NCBI GenBank assembly: GCA_024196135.1
Contig: JAMQCK010000942.1
Coordinates: forward strand, 1 to 13,685
Direction of reading: 5' to 3'
DNA length: 13,685 nucleotides
Origin: Pleurotus ostreatus/Saccharomyces cerevisiae fusant
Lineage: Eukaryota; Opisthokonta
Part shown: one piece after another, positions 1-9,772 of the stretch
How the letters are laid out: each line of letters starts with the position of its first letter
Position numbering within the stretch: the stretch's first letter is position 1
The notes under the pieces: model-generated
The model's database searches: none
What the model was told of the DNA's origin: nothing
The model's input: only the letters and a program-made list of their open reading frames with translations
Program-made: the position numbers and the translations under genes

Positions 1-2
1 AT

Positions 3-2374
3 GCGCAACGCGCGAACTGGCCCGCTCTGAATCACTGGAATAGGATTGGTACGCAGTCGCTTTTGACCTGCGATGTGAACAGGTTCTGATCATCCACTTA
101 GTGGCTATGACCGCCGCTTGGCATGGCGGTGCGCCCAAGCAAGATAGCAAATGGGTCAAGAACAAGGACCTTCGCAGCGCTATATCCTCGGCTATGGGGT
201 ACTGGTTCTCCCACGACTACAAGAATGACGCCTGCGTAAACGGAGACTTCCATGGAAAGAATGAGTGCCCTTGTGGGACGGCTGGCTTGTAAGACCTTGA
301 GTTCTATGTGCGAATGTTTATTCATCAACCTTCGTTAGCTGGAACACCAATTGGTACAGCAACGTCCTTGGTCTCCCTCTGCTAGTCTCGCAGACCTGCC
401 TCGTCCTCGGCGACTCTCTATCCAGCTCCGAGCGCAACTCCTGCACCCACATCACCTCCCGCGCTTATGCCACATTCAACGCGAACGAGGGCTATCTCAC
501 TGGCGCCAACGTACTCGACCTAGCCAAGATCGGTGCGGACGACGCTATGTTGATGAAGAACACGACGCGGCTCACGGATGCCTACTCTCGGGTTCACGCT
601 CAGCTCGTATACAGCGAGAAGGTCAAGAACGACGGGGTCAAGGCGGATGGGAGCTTCCAGCAGCATGGCGGGCTTTTGTACAACGGCAACTACGGCAATG
701 TCTTGTGAGTAGTGCTCCTTACCTGCATCTAATTATGCTGACGGCGCATGCTTAGCGCGAAGGACGTCATGGAGCTCGAGATCAATGCGGCTCAGACGCA
801 GTTCGCCGCTAATCAGGATCAGCTCGCCGTCTTTGCGGCCCTCTTGGACTCAGACCGGTGGATGATCTTCAACAATCAGAAGACTTCCATCATGCACTGG
901 GACTTCGTAAGTGATATACTAAACTGTCGTAATGCGCTTTACTGATCTCCACGTCTTGGGCAGTCTGCACTACCCCGTTTCATTGCTTTCCCCACCGCCG
1001 ACTATCAGTGCGTGGCAGGCAAATCCCAACGCGAAGATCGCTGATGCCTTGCAGGCCTACCCATGATATTGGCATCAATTTGACTGCTGTCGAGACACTT
1101 GGCCGTCTCTCGGGAAACGCTGTCATCACGGACGTGGCTACTAGTCTCAAGGGCGGCTCGGAGGGGGCTAACGCGGGTAAATTGGAAGGGAACCGACTGT
1201 TCTATGCGAATGACTACATGGTGGAACAACATCCCTATATTGAACCAGCCGGCAACTAATTTGCTACAGGTTCACCGGGGCAAAAACTACGTGTCTACAT
1301 TGAAGATGTACTCCGAGCGCACGAAGAATTCGGAGTGCACCAACTCGGCGAATGTAAGCACGGTCCGCTCTCTTTCCTGTTTTGTTACTGACCTCCTCTC
1401 GACAGCCCTTCGGCTTCCACCTCGCAGACGGCACTCTGTACACATACGTTCAAGGCAACGAATACGAGGACATCGCCGCCGCCTGGGATTGGGACATGAT
1501 TCCTGGCATTAGCATCGACTACAAAGGCACCAAGCTCAACTGCTCCTCCACGAGCGCTACCGGCAAGCACTCCTTTGTCGGCGGCGTCTCCACCGGCGAG
1601 GTTGGCATCGCCGCCATGCGCTACACCAACCCCGTCACGGGCAAATTCTCCTTCCAGAAAGCCTGGTTCTTCACCGCCGACGATGTCCAGCGCGTGCTCA
1701 TCGGAAACATCAATAACACCTCGCCCGTCGAGGTCCGCAGCGTGCTTGACCAGAAGCGCCACAGCGGCGACGTGTATATCGACGGGCAAGTGTCTGGCGG
1801 TGCGACCAAGCAGGGCCCAAAGTCCCTCTGGCACGCTGGCGTCGGGTACACCTTCCCGAACGCTACCTCCGCGAAACTTACGGTCGCCACGGGTAACAAG
1901 TCCGGCGCATGGAACAAAATTGGCACGTCCGGTCAGGGAACCACCACCGTAGACCTCTTCACTGCCTACCTCGCCCGCACGAACACCTCCCAGCCGCTCG
2001 AGTACACCATCTACCCCGGCACCGCAGACCAGGGCACATTCGCGAGCAAGGCAGCCGCCTCCACGCTCCAGACCGTACAGAACGACGTGCACATCTCCGC
2101 GCTGTATGATAGCGCGGCCAAGGTCGCTTACGCTGTGTTCTGGGACGTGAAGGGAGGGGCGGTTAGTTTCCCCGATAGCTCAAACATCAGGACGAATATT
2201 GCGTCTACGGTGATCTACGACGCGGGTGCGGGGAAGGTGTTCGTCTCCGATCCGACGCAGAAGCAGACGCAGCTTCAGCTGGCGGTCACTCCCGCTGGTC
2301 AGCCTGCGGTATTCAAAACGCTGGATCTGCCATCGGGAGGGAACGCTGGGTCGGGTGTATCCTTGGATGTCTGA
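3..2374 (+). CDS. Polysaccharide lyase family 8 (hyaluronate/chondroitin/xanthan lyase-like), 5' partial
   Basis: Predicted secreted enzyme that cleaves uronic-acid-containing polysaccharide by beta-elimination; the substrate cannot be read from the sequence. Exons: 3-48, 102-288, 339-704, 756-906, 964-1007, 1055-1220, 1270-1353, 1406-2374. They join in frame to 670 residues plus stop; family members usually have about 100 more N-terminal residues including a signal peptide, so the 5' end lies outside the window. The first exon reads RANWPALNHWNRI, followed by an alpha/alpha-toroid segment with AWHGG, DLRSAISSAM and GFWNTNWYSN. The catalytic signature DGSFQQHGGLLYNGNYGNV has His (codon 664) and Tyr (codon 691) nine residues apart, as in PL8 enzymes. 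HRGKNYVSTLKMYSERT carries the conserved Arg (codon 1276). GFHLADGTLYTY, EYEDIAAAWDW and the remaining C-terminal part match the beta-sandwich domains. No frameshift or internal stop appears once the introns are removed. The family is firm; substrate specificity is open. Confidence 0.9.
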
Positions 2375-2489
2375 GCATGGGCGTATTCCCCAATTTATGG
2401 CTCTCTCTTAACGATCCTTGACGACTCCTAATTTTACTGATACCTGCTTGTCGATTGTTTTCTTGGGCGATGTGTGTGCTATTTCATGC

Positions 2490-2497
2490 AATATAAA
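2490..2497 (+). terminator. Possible polyadenylation signal of the PL8 lyase gene
   Basis: AATATAAA is a one-insertion relative of AATAAA in A/T-rich sequence about 115 bases downstream of the lyase stop codon. Fungal poly(A) signals are loose, so this rests on position and composition only. Confidence 0.3.
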
Positions 2498-2776
2498 GAG
2501 AGTATAGCAGACAATCGACGAATACTCTTGGTGTTTGGCGACTCGAAAATGAATGAATCCTACTCTGAATCTCGGGAAAGCATCATCGGCAAACTCCGAG
2601 CATGAGCGCAGCGCCTCTCCGAACTTTACCTCCTACTTTACCCATTCTTTCACACCCAATCTCGACTGAAGGGTACCGTCCCCAGGCAGAAGAGGGCTGC
2701 TGGAACAATAGGAAGCACCGGAAGACAATTACACCGTTAGTGCCGGGATCGACCACCGGACCTCCTGCTCAGCCCT

Positions 2777-2782
2777 TATAAT
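2777..2782 (+). promoter_or_regulatory. TATA-like element upstream of the AMSH gene
   Basis: TATAAT sits in otherwise GC-rich sequence about 55 bases upstream of the start codon at 2837, a reasonable distance for a fungal core promoter with a short leader. There is no other support. Confidence 0.3.
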
Positions 2783-2836
2783 TGTCCGAGCACAGCAGAG
2801 ACTGGCAGGGTACCACCTTTCTCTCCTCCTGCAGCC

Positions 2837-5454
2837 ATGTACGCCACTCCCAGCGCCACTCCGACCCCAACAAATTACGCCCCGACCCCCGCGCGAACGC
2901 CCTCGCGCCGCCCCGCGTCCATTGGCGAGCTCGCCGAGCGAGCACTCGACAACCTCTGGGACGATCGCAAGGAGCTCAAGTTCTACCTCCGGCAGGCGGA
3001 GCAGTACAGGAAGGATGGGAAGACGTTTGCGGCACACGGCGACCACGAGAACGCGTTCGTCTCGTTCGCGCGCGCCGCGACCCTCGTGCTCGACAAGCTC
3101 CCGACGCACCGGGACTATAGGACGATGCTGAGCGATAAACACAGGCATAACTTGGGACTGGTGCGTGGATCATTAGGCCTCTGCTCGTGACGCACGACGC
3201 GCGGCGTGCGGGGGCTCATGTGTGAACTCGGTTTACTGATCTGTTATTGTAGAACGGACAGGACATCCTCGACTGCCTCGGCCAGCTCAAGCCGATCCTC
3301 GTCGAGCGCCACGAACGATGGATGCAAGCACATCCGGAGGAAGCAGAAGACTCTGACCGTACACCCGATGCCCGCTCTCAAGGGCTACCACCTTCCGGCC
3401 AGCGCGCGCCACGTGAAGTAGTAGATCGACAGCAGCAGCAAGCCCTGGAGGACGAGCGGGCGGCCTGGCAGCGCCAGCGAGAGGAGTTCGAACAGGAGCG
3501 CGCTCAGAGCTCGGCGTCACAGTACGCAACTGCCCGGAGCATATCATCCGCCTCGACGCAGGCAGCCCTCTCTGCAGCCCGCCAGGCAGCCGGCAGTCGC
3601 GCCCCGTCAACCGCTCCGACACCCGCCAACGTTCATCGAGGCGACAATCTAGCCTTTGCTACATCCCCGCCGCCACAGGCGCAGCCCGCCGCGTCGCGCC
3701 ACGAGCAGCATCAAGAGGCGCTGCGGCGGCAGGCGGAAGAGATTCAGCGGCGGAAGGAAGAGCAGAAGCGTCAAGAGCGCGCGCGGCTGGTGGAAGCAGA
3801 GACGGCGGCGCGTGTCGCGCGTGAGCAGCAGCAGGCCGCTGCCATGATCAGCCCTCAGCCGACCGAGCCGCAAGCCTACCAGCACCCGAGCTCTTCCACC
3901 ACCCCCACTCCGGCCGTCTACGTCCCTCCACCCCCATCGCAGTACCCGCGGACGCAGCCTACCACTCCTCAGCCCGCGCACTCGCAGTACGCTACCCCGC
4001 AGCAGTCTCAGCACTCGACCCCTCAGCCGTCGGCGCCGCAATATCCGTCCTTCCCCACCCCGCACCATCAGCCCTCGGGCTCGCATCCCTCGGGCCCGCA
4101 CTACCCGACACTGCCGGGGACTAGGGGCCCATCGCCGCAGCCATCGCGCCCATCGTCACCGCCAAACCAGTACACTGGGCGTCAGGAGCCGCCGCCGCCC
4201 ATGACAATGCCTCTGGAGAACCCGGCGTACGACGACGACACCACGGACTCGGAGTCGGTGCATCACGGTCATACGCGACGACCAAGCAAGCTCCAGAAGC
4301 ACCGGCCTCAGGAGAAGAGGTGAGCCTGGACCACGCCGTGGTCAATGCGTCGACAATACTTACCTCATAACCAGCCCACCCTCCGTCGGCCAGGGCGCCG
4401 CCCACATCCAGTACCCACAGCTCATGTCGCAACATCAGCGCGGGCAGGGCTACGCACCCTCCATCATGTCCACCGACGACCAAGCCGGCTCCGCCGCTCC
4501 CGTCCCCGCCCCCACCAACAACAATCTCCTCTTCGATGGCAAGCAATTCGAGCGCGCCCCGCGACCGCTCTACTCCAGCGACCTCCTCCCCAAACCCTCC
4601 GCTCCCGTCGCCTCCTCCTCCACCACCTCCACCTCCACCGCCTACCCTGGCTACCCCGCCCAGCCGCGCGTCAAGAAAGAGAAGGAGCCCCCCAAGCCCG
4701 GGCAGCTCAAGCGCGTGACCGTGCCGCGGGAGACGCTTCCGAGGTTCCTCGCGATCGCGAAGATCAACACGTCGCTGAACCGGGAGACGTGCGGGTTGTT
4801 GCTGGGGAAGGATAGGGGGCATAAGTATGTGGTGACGACGCTGTTGATCCCGAAGCAGCATGCGACGAGCGATACGTGTACGATGGACGATGAGGAGTTG
4901 GTGTTGGAGTTTACGGAGGAGAGGAGTTTGATTACGCTGGGTTGGGTGAGTGGTCCTTTTGCGGCACTGCGTCTATTGTGACAAAATAGAATCCTTGCTG
5001 ATCGTCTTCATAGATTCACACCCACCCGTCCCAGTCGTGCTTCATGTCGTCCGTAGACTTGCACACGCACTCCGCCTTCCAGTGCATGCTGCCAGAATCC
5101 TTCGCCATCGTGTGCGCGCCCAAGTACAACCCGACGTGAGTCTTAGCTTCATTCACTTCACCTCTTCGTTCCTTTAATGCCCCTTTGGCCGTATCATGCG
5201 TGAAGGCTATGCTAATATCCTGCTTCAGGTTTGGTATCTTCCGCTTGACAGACCCTCCGGGGTTGCAGATCATCTTGAACTGTCAGGCGAAGGAGGCGTT
5301 CCACCCCCATCCGGACAAGCCCATCTACACTGTGAGTAGTGCCGTCGCGAAAATCTCTTCATTTTACTGAAACTAGTGCGCGACCTCGCAGGACGCGGAC
5401 AGGGAGCACGTCTACCTCAAGGAAGCTCACCTGGAGATCGTCGACCTCCGTTGA
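2837..5454 (+). CDS. sst2: AMSH/Sst2-type JAMM (MPN+) ubiquitin isopeptidase
   Basis: Predicted zinc-dependent deubiquitinase acting on endosomes with ESCRT proteins; AMSH enzymes prefer K63-linked chains. Exons: 2837-3160, 3253-4319, 4375-4945, 5014-5135, 5229-5331, 5392-5454, giving 749 residues. Residues 26 to about 132 are helical and resemble the AMSH/USP8 N-terminal MIT-like region ([25 protein letters not shown]). Two charged coiled-coil stretches follow (about 161-193 and 257-304), then a Pro/Gln/Ser-rich linker to about 570. The JAMM domain starts near 575: Glu601 in RETCGLLLG, His656 and His658 in HTHPSQSC, Ser666 and Asp669 complete the catalytic zinc site. His671, Cys713, His720 and His722 match the second structural zinc site typical of AMSH. 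The protein ends in LEIVDLR, the usual AMSH C-terminus. The start at ATG 2837 has a CC-rich context (gcagccATG). It is much longer than human AMSH (about 424 aa) because of the linker. The symbol is that of the fission yeast homologue. Confidence 0.93.
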
Positions 5455-6783
5455 ATCTTCATTGCAAGTCCCGTCGACCGGCATCCGCTGTGAATAGCTA
5501 TCGAAGAGGTTCCTGGACGAGAACGAGAGGAGAAGGAGACAAGTGATATGACTGACTAATCGGGGAAGCTACTAATCAGATGCAGAGGGAAGCTAATGGA
5601 AAGAGGATGCCGACTTATCAAGGAAAGAGGGGAAGAGGAATCACTGGGACGCATCATCATCGTGAGTAGAGGACATTGCCTTTCACCTTCATCTATGTAT
5701 CATGATCTTTACGCCGCATCCATGCACTGTATATTATGCACGCACCCACCATGAATATGTATAGCATGCCGTTTCTTGTTCTCTACTTACGCTGGCGCTT
5801 TTGGTGGGATAGACGTCCATGTCTTCGTAAGCGAGGTAGGTGAGTTTCGTTCTTCCCGTGGCGCGTTGAACGTGGATGGGGCGATGCCATATTACGCTGC
5901 CTGCATAGTTCCACTGGGGAGACTTCAGAAAGCAGGTGGCATGGCTGATTCGAATCAGCGAACAAATTGTGGCAACCTGCAAGAAGATCGTCCGGACAAT
6001 GTGGCACCGACGCGTATAGCCGCGGAGGCATTGATGGACGTGCAGCATCGAGGCCCGAGGAACATAATTTAGAGTTGGCTGTGAGGAACGTTCGGGGAGA
6101 GGCCGGGGGAGGAGCCCAGGCCTGAGCCAGGGGCGTGAGGAAAGCTCCCGCCGGCAAATGCCGTGTGCTTTTCTCGCGGAGCCATTTTGCGTCCCGCGCG
6201 TTCTCCTCCTCGTCGGGCTAGCACGGCTATCTACTGGCATACCTCTTGCATGGCGACGGACTAATGGCAACCCGCGGACATGGCTGAGACTGCTGCTACT
6301 GAATACTGATCCTGGGGAGGCTTCCATGCTCTAGCTCTAAAAGTGACAGCTTCGCGATATCCGCTCTCCTCCACCCGATCATGCTGGGGAAAGCTGGCTG
6401 TGGTGGCGCTGAGGGTGGACGCCCGCTCCGAGTCCATATTCCCCTCATTTGTGCTCTGCCCTGCGCGGACATGCATTCTCTGGCTGACTTTGGGACCTGA
6501 CCTGGCCGCGTACGCTCTCCGAGTCCCCCGACGGGACGCACGACGCCCTGAGCCTCGCGCAGGCGCCCAGGAACAGCAGGGGAACGCCCCAGCAATTTAC
6601 GGACCTCATGTCAGCGTCCTCTTCCGCGCAAAATAACCTCCGAGCATCCGTCCCGATTAGCACGACAGGCGGCTTCGATATAGGGGCTGCGCGCTCGATC
6701 CGTGCGCGTCAATGGAGCGGAGCGCGGAGGTGTCACTTTCATCGAGCCTTTTCTTCTCCCCACCACCACCATCCACGACCAGC
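5455..6783. other. 1.3-kb spacer without a recognised gene
   Basis: This stretch holds the 3' UTR of the AMSH gene and the upstream region of the GT90 gene. A 98-codon plus-strand frame (5776-6072) and a 197-codon minus-strand frame (5734-6327) are open, but neither shows a motif, transmembrane segment, splice pattern or family resemblance I can recognise. A perfect 16-bp palindrome lies at 5944-5959. The last 45 bases before ATG 6784 are rich in C and T with CCACCACCACCA, like a fungal mRNA leader. Confidence 0.5.
5944..5959. repeat. Perfect 16-bp palindrome
   Basis: GCTGATTCGAATCAGC is identical to its own reverse complement and has no spacer. It lies in the middle of a non-coding spacer, so codon constraint does not explain it. 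It could be a binding site for a dimeric transcription factor or simply chance. Confidence 0.6.
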
Positions 6784-8935
6784 ATGCGACGCGTCGAGAG
6801 GCGGTGGCCGTACACGAGGAATACCGCCTATGTCGCGCTCTTCTGCGCCGCGCTGCTCGTCCTTCAGGTCGGCTTTCGCGGAGGCGACTCGTACGTGGGC
6901 CTTCCGCTCGACGATGTCCTGGTCGACGCGCACGCGCCGCTGAAGGTGCACCCCATCGCCAAGTACACCGAGCTCGCCCACCGCCGCTTCGACGCGAAGC
7001 GCAAACGCCAGAGCAAGACACTCAAGCAGGCGGTCGACGAGTACAAGCGCCGCTACGAGATGAACCCTCCGCGCGGCTTCGACAAGTGGTGGGAGTTCGC
7101 GCAGGACGCCGGCTTCGTCATGGTCGACGAGTTTGACGGTCTGATGGAGGACTTTGCGCCTTTTTGGAACATGTCTGGGGTCGAAGTTGCGCGCCGCGCG
7201 AAGCAGGTGCGATTTTATCATGTTATACGCGCGCATATACTCATCAATACTGCAGGCAGCCGACCTCCCCTCCATGGACTACATCTCGATTCGCGATGGC
7301 GAGGTCCTGGATAACACGGACGAAGACGGCCCCGAGGGTGGCGCTCGTGGTCGGCAATTCCTCGTCATGCTCTCCAAATTTGCGCATGAGGTGCGTCGCG
7401 TTATATCTTCTAGCCTTCATATCTAACCGCCTCGTAGCTCCCCGACCTCGACTTTGCCATAAACGCCCTTGCAGAAGGCCGCGTTATCGTACCCTGGGAA
7501 CACATCCATTATCCCAACTCGACAGACCAAGACTCTAGCGACGGCATCGACATCATGAACGCTGACGGCGAGTTCATGATTGACTGGCAAGGCGATGGCA
7601 ACGTGTGGGATATCTGGCGCCGCAGTTGCCCGCCCAGTTCTCCAGCACGACGCATACTCGCCAACAGGATCAACCCCTTCGCTTCGCCTATCGACTACCT
7701 GCAGCCCGAGCTCGAGGGCCGCGGGCGCGACTTTTACTTCACCATGAGCGTCCCCTCCCGCCTCGATTTTTGCCAGCACCCGCAGGCGCACTACACGCAA
7801 GGCCACTTCTTCTCCGACTGGCGTACCATCCCTGCCCTCTTTCCCATCTTTAGCCCTGCGCGCGCCCGCGGCTTCTCCGACATCCGCATCCCCAGCCACT
7901 ACTATTACCGCTCCTCGCAGCAGTATACGTACGGTTGGAACTTCGAGACGAAGGAGGTGGATGACGTTGACCCGATGGAGGTTCCTTGGGAGGCCAAGAC
8001 GGATATGATCTTCTGGCGCGGCTCGACGACGGGTGGAGGCAGCACGCCTCCCGGCCATGTTGCGTCGTATCAGCGCCATCGCTTCGTGCGCATGACGAGC
8101 GACGGGTCTGATACCTTGCGCGCTGTCACGTTTGAGGAACCTGCGGGGTCGACAAACTGGGTGACCACCGAGGTCAAGGCAGGCCTCTTGAACGAGGAGA
8201 TCACGGACGTCGCGTTCACGGCCGCTACGCATAAGGAGTTCCCCGGCGGGCTTGAAGCTCTGTTTGCGGAGCATCGGTTCGGGGACGCGGTGCCGCTGGG
8301 CGCGCACTGGGCGCACAAGTATCTGGCGGATCTGGATGGGATGGGATACTCGGGCCGCTTCATGGCGTTCTTGGAGAGCGATTCGGTACCGGTGAAGTCA
8401 AGCGTATACAAGGAGTTCTACTCGGATTGGATAGAGTGAGTAGAGTCTTTCTTTCGTCTGGTTTCGATGATGTGCTGACAATCCCATAGACCTTGGGTAC
8501 ACTTCATACCCCTCAGCACAAGCTACCGCGAGCTTTACAACATCCACGCCTACTACAGCGGGCCCTCCGAGGCGACCATGGAGGCCTACAAGGCCAGCCT
8601 CGCCGACGAAGAGGACGAGAGCGAGGATAGTGCGGAGCACGGAGACGGCGAGAGCGGCGAGGCGCAGATGGTGTATGACGATGCGTCGAGGGTGGCTAGG
8701 TGGCCGCCGGTTGGGGCGAGGAATGTGGAGGGGGATCGGAAGTTGAGGAAGATTGCGAAGGCGGGGAGGGAGTGGAAGAAGACGATGGGGCGGTTGGTGG
8801 ATATGGAGGGTGAGTGTTGTTCAATGCGTGTTTTGTGGAGGTGCTGATGGTTTCTTAGTCTACGTCTACCGGTTGTGCCTCGAGTACGCACGGCTGTGTG
8901 CACGGGATCGGGAGGCGATGGACTACACGGGTTAG
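6784..8935 (+). CDS. Glycosyltransferase family 90 (CAP10-like), type II membrane protein
   Basis: Predicted Golgi or ER-lumen glycosyltransferase of the GT90 family, which includes cryptococcal CAP10 and Cxt1 xylosyltransferases and animal POGLUTs; donor and acceptor are not evident. Exons: 6784-7206, 7256-7390, 7438-8435, 8490-8809, 8859-8935, joining in frame to 650 residues. A short basic N-terminus (MRRVERRW) precedes one hydrophobic segment at about 14-31, a signal anchor. Family motifs: NPPRGFDKWWEFA (94-106), FWRGSTTGG (378-386), SYQRHRF (396-402), KYLADLDGMGYSGRF (480-494), then KSSVYKEFYSDWIEPWVHFIP, the classic CAP10 signature around the 8436-8489 intron. The acidic run ADEEDESEDS precedes the final helical part and is probably a lineage-specific insertion. 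An in-frame ATG at 6712 would add 24 Ser/Pro-rich residues; 6784 is preferred because it has A at -3, a pyrimidine-rich leader and a standard type II N-terminus. The family is firm. Confidence 0.9.
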
Positions 8936-9220
8936 ACGATCTCTGCGATGGGGTATGTGCGCGGGTGACACGAGTCCGTCATGGACTCGGATGGTACGCG
9001 TAGTACCGCTTTACGACGGGTGAAGCGATGATATGTTGCGATAGACGACCTGATGATGGCCGCATATTTTCTTGTATAACGAGCTGACGGGGTCCTGAGA
9101 TGTCGTGTGTACATATATGTTTCTGTAACTGTATGAGTTTCCACTCCTATAATACGCACTGAAGGGATAATGTGGCATTGTTATGTTTGGGCCGCGCGGA
9201 CAGTCGCGGGAAAGCAGAAA

Positions 9221-9236
9221 GGCAACAGTAGTTGCC
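9221..9236. repeat. Short hairpin, 6-bp stem with 4-base loop
   Basis: GGCAAC, AGTA, GTTGCC forms a perfect 6-bp stem; flanking AAA and TTT could extend it past one bulged base. It lies about 285 bases after the GT90 stop, just left of the repeat tail. No function can be assigned. Confidence 0.4.
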
Positions 9237-9305
9237 ATTTGGAGATACGTCTGTTCGTTTGACGGCAAATCCCGAGAGCGGCCACAACTGAGGCCATCAT
9301 TCGCC

Positions 9306-9436
9306 TAAGCCCTCACTCAGATCTCCATAGTTAGCACGACAATTCATCGGGTCTGAGACTCGTTGAGGAAGGTTTACAGCGTACGCTTAAGGCGCAGTTT
9401 GGAGGGGATGGCTTGATAGGAACTCCCGCAGTCCAG
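9306..9436 (+). repeat. Left repeat copy, tail segment (5' of its own head)
   Basis: This segment matches the reverse complement of the far end of the right copy (about 12312-12470). Shared blocks include TAAGCCC, AGYAGCAC-like (AGTTAGCACGACAA against AGTCAGCACAACAA), CGGGTCT, TACGCTYAAG and, at the end, ACTCCCGCAGTCCAG, identical over 15 bases. Similarity elsewhere is broken by small gaps. Only 10 bases separate it from the head segment that follows, an order opposite to that in the right copy. Confidence 0.7.
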
Positions 9437-9698
9437 CAAATAGTGCGCTCTATCATTATTTCGCATCCCTCACCGGGTACAGCGTCGAATGACGGCCACG
9501 AGTGAGGCAGATTCGACGAAAAGACACGAATATCGCAAAGAATCGTGCCAATGATACCAATGCGTTCGAGGCACGCTCAGAGGTGCAGAAATATCTCCAG
9601 GTGCGTAACAAGATCGCCTCTCGTGCATGCGATTGTCGTGTCTTGAGTACGTCGAGGAGTGTCTGCCCACTGTTCGCCTCTGGACGGAGAGCAAGTAT

Positions 9699-9720
9699 AA
9701 TTGCATTTTGAGATGCAATT
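9699..9720. repeat. Hairpin insert specific to the left repeat copy
   Basis: AATTGCAT and ATGCAATT form a perfect 8-bp stem around the 6-base loop TTTGAG. The right copy lacks most of this stretch, passing almost directly from GGAGAACAAGG to the core. It is therefore a small insertion in the left copy or a loss from the right one. Confidence 0.55.
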
Positions 9721-9726
9721 TGGGCC

Positions 9727-9772
9727 CGTCACGTTCTGTGACGATGTCACGACGTTGTGGGCGCGCGGAGGT
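9727..9772 (+). repeat. Conserved 46-bp repeat core, left copy
   Basis: The core is 44 of 46 identical to the reverse complement of 12471-12516; both differences are G/A transitions. It starts with CGTCACGTTCTGTGACG (6-bp stem, 5-base loop), whose right arm can instead pair with the next GTCAC (GTGAC-GAT-GTCAC). It is far better conserved than the rest of the repeat. Confidence 0.8.

Larger units (their letters stand above)
2375..2836. other. Intergenic spacer between PL8 lyase and AMSH genes
   Basis: This spacer holds the 3' UTR of the lyase gene and the promoter and leader of the deubiquitinase gene. An A/T-rich AATATAAA at 2490-2497, about 115 bases after the lyase stop, is the best candidate for its polyadenylation signal. 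TATAAT at 2777-2782 lies about 55 bases upstream of the next start codon. I see no further gene or repeat. Confidence 0.5.

Noticed and set aside
351..755. 134-codon plus-strand frame starting with MVQQRPW
   Set aside because: It is out of frame with the PL8 exon 339-704, which matches the family across the catalytic His and Tyr.
1008..1054. Apparent frameshift in the PL8 gene after IAFPTADY
   Set aside because: A 47-bp GTGCGT...GCAG intron restores the frame exactly to QPTHDIGINL, so no frameshift is needed.
4121..4861. 246-codon minus-strand frame with a poly-Gly run
   Set aside because: It is antisense to the Pro/Ser-rich AMSH linker, whose complement reads as Gly and Arg; no independent evidence.
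6712..6783. Upstream in-frame start for the GT90 protein
   Set aside because: It has a poor start context (T at -3), and the added residues are Ser/Pro-rich and would displace the signal anchor; kept only as an alternative.
7423..8316. 297-codon minus-strand frame inside the GT90 gene
   Set aside because: It is a shadow of exon 3, shows no family motif, and the plus strand carries the full CAP10 signature.
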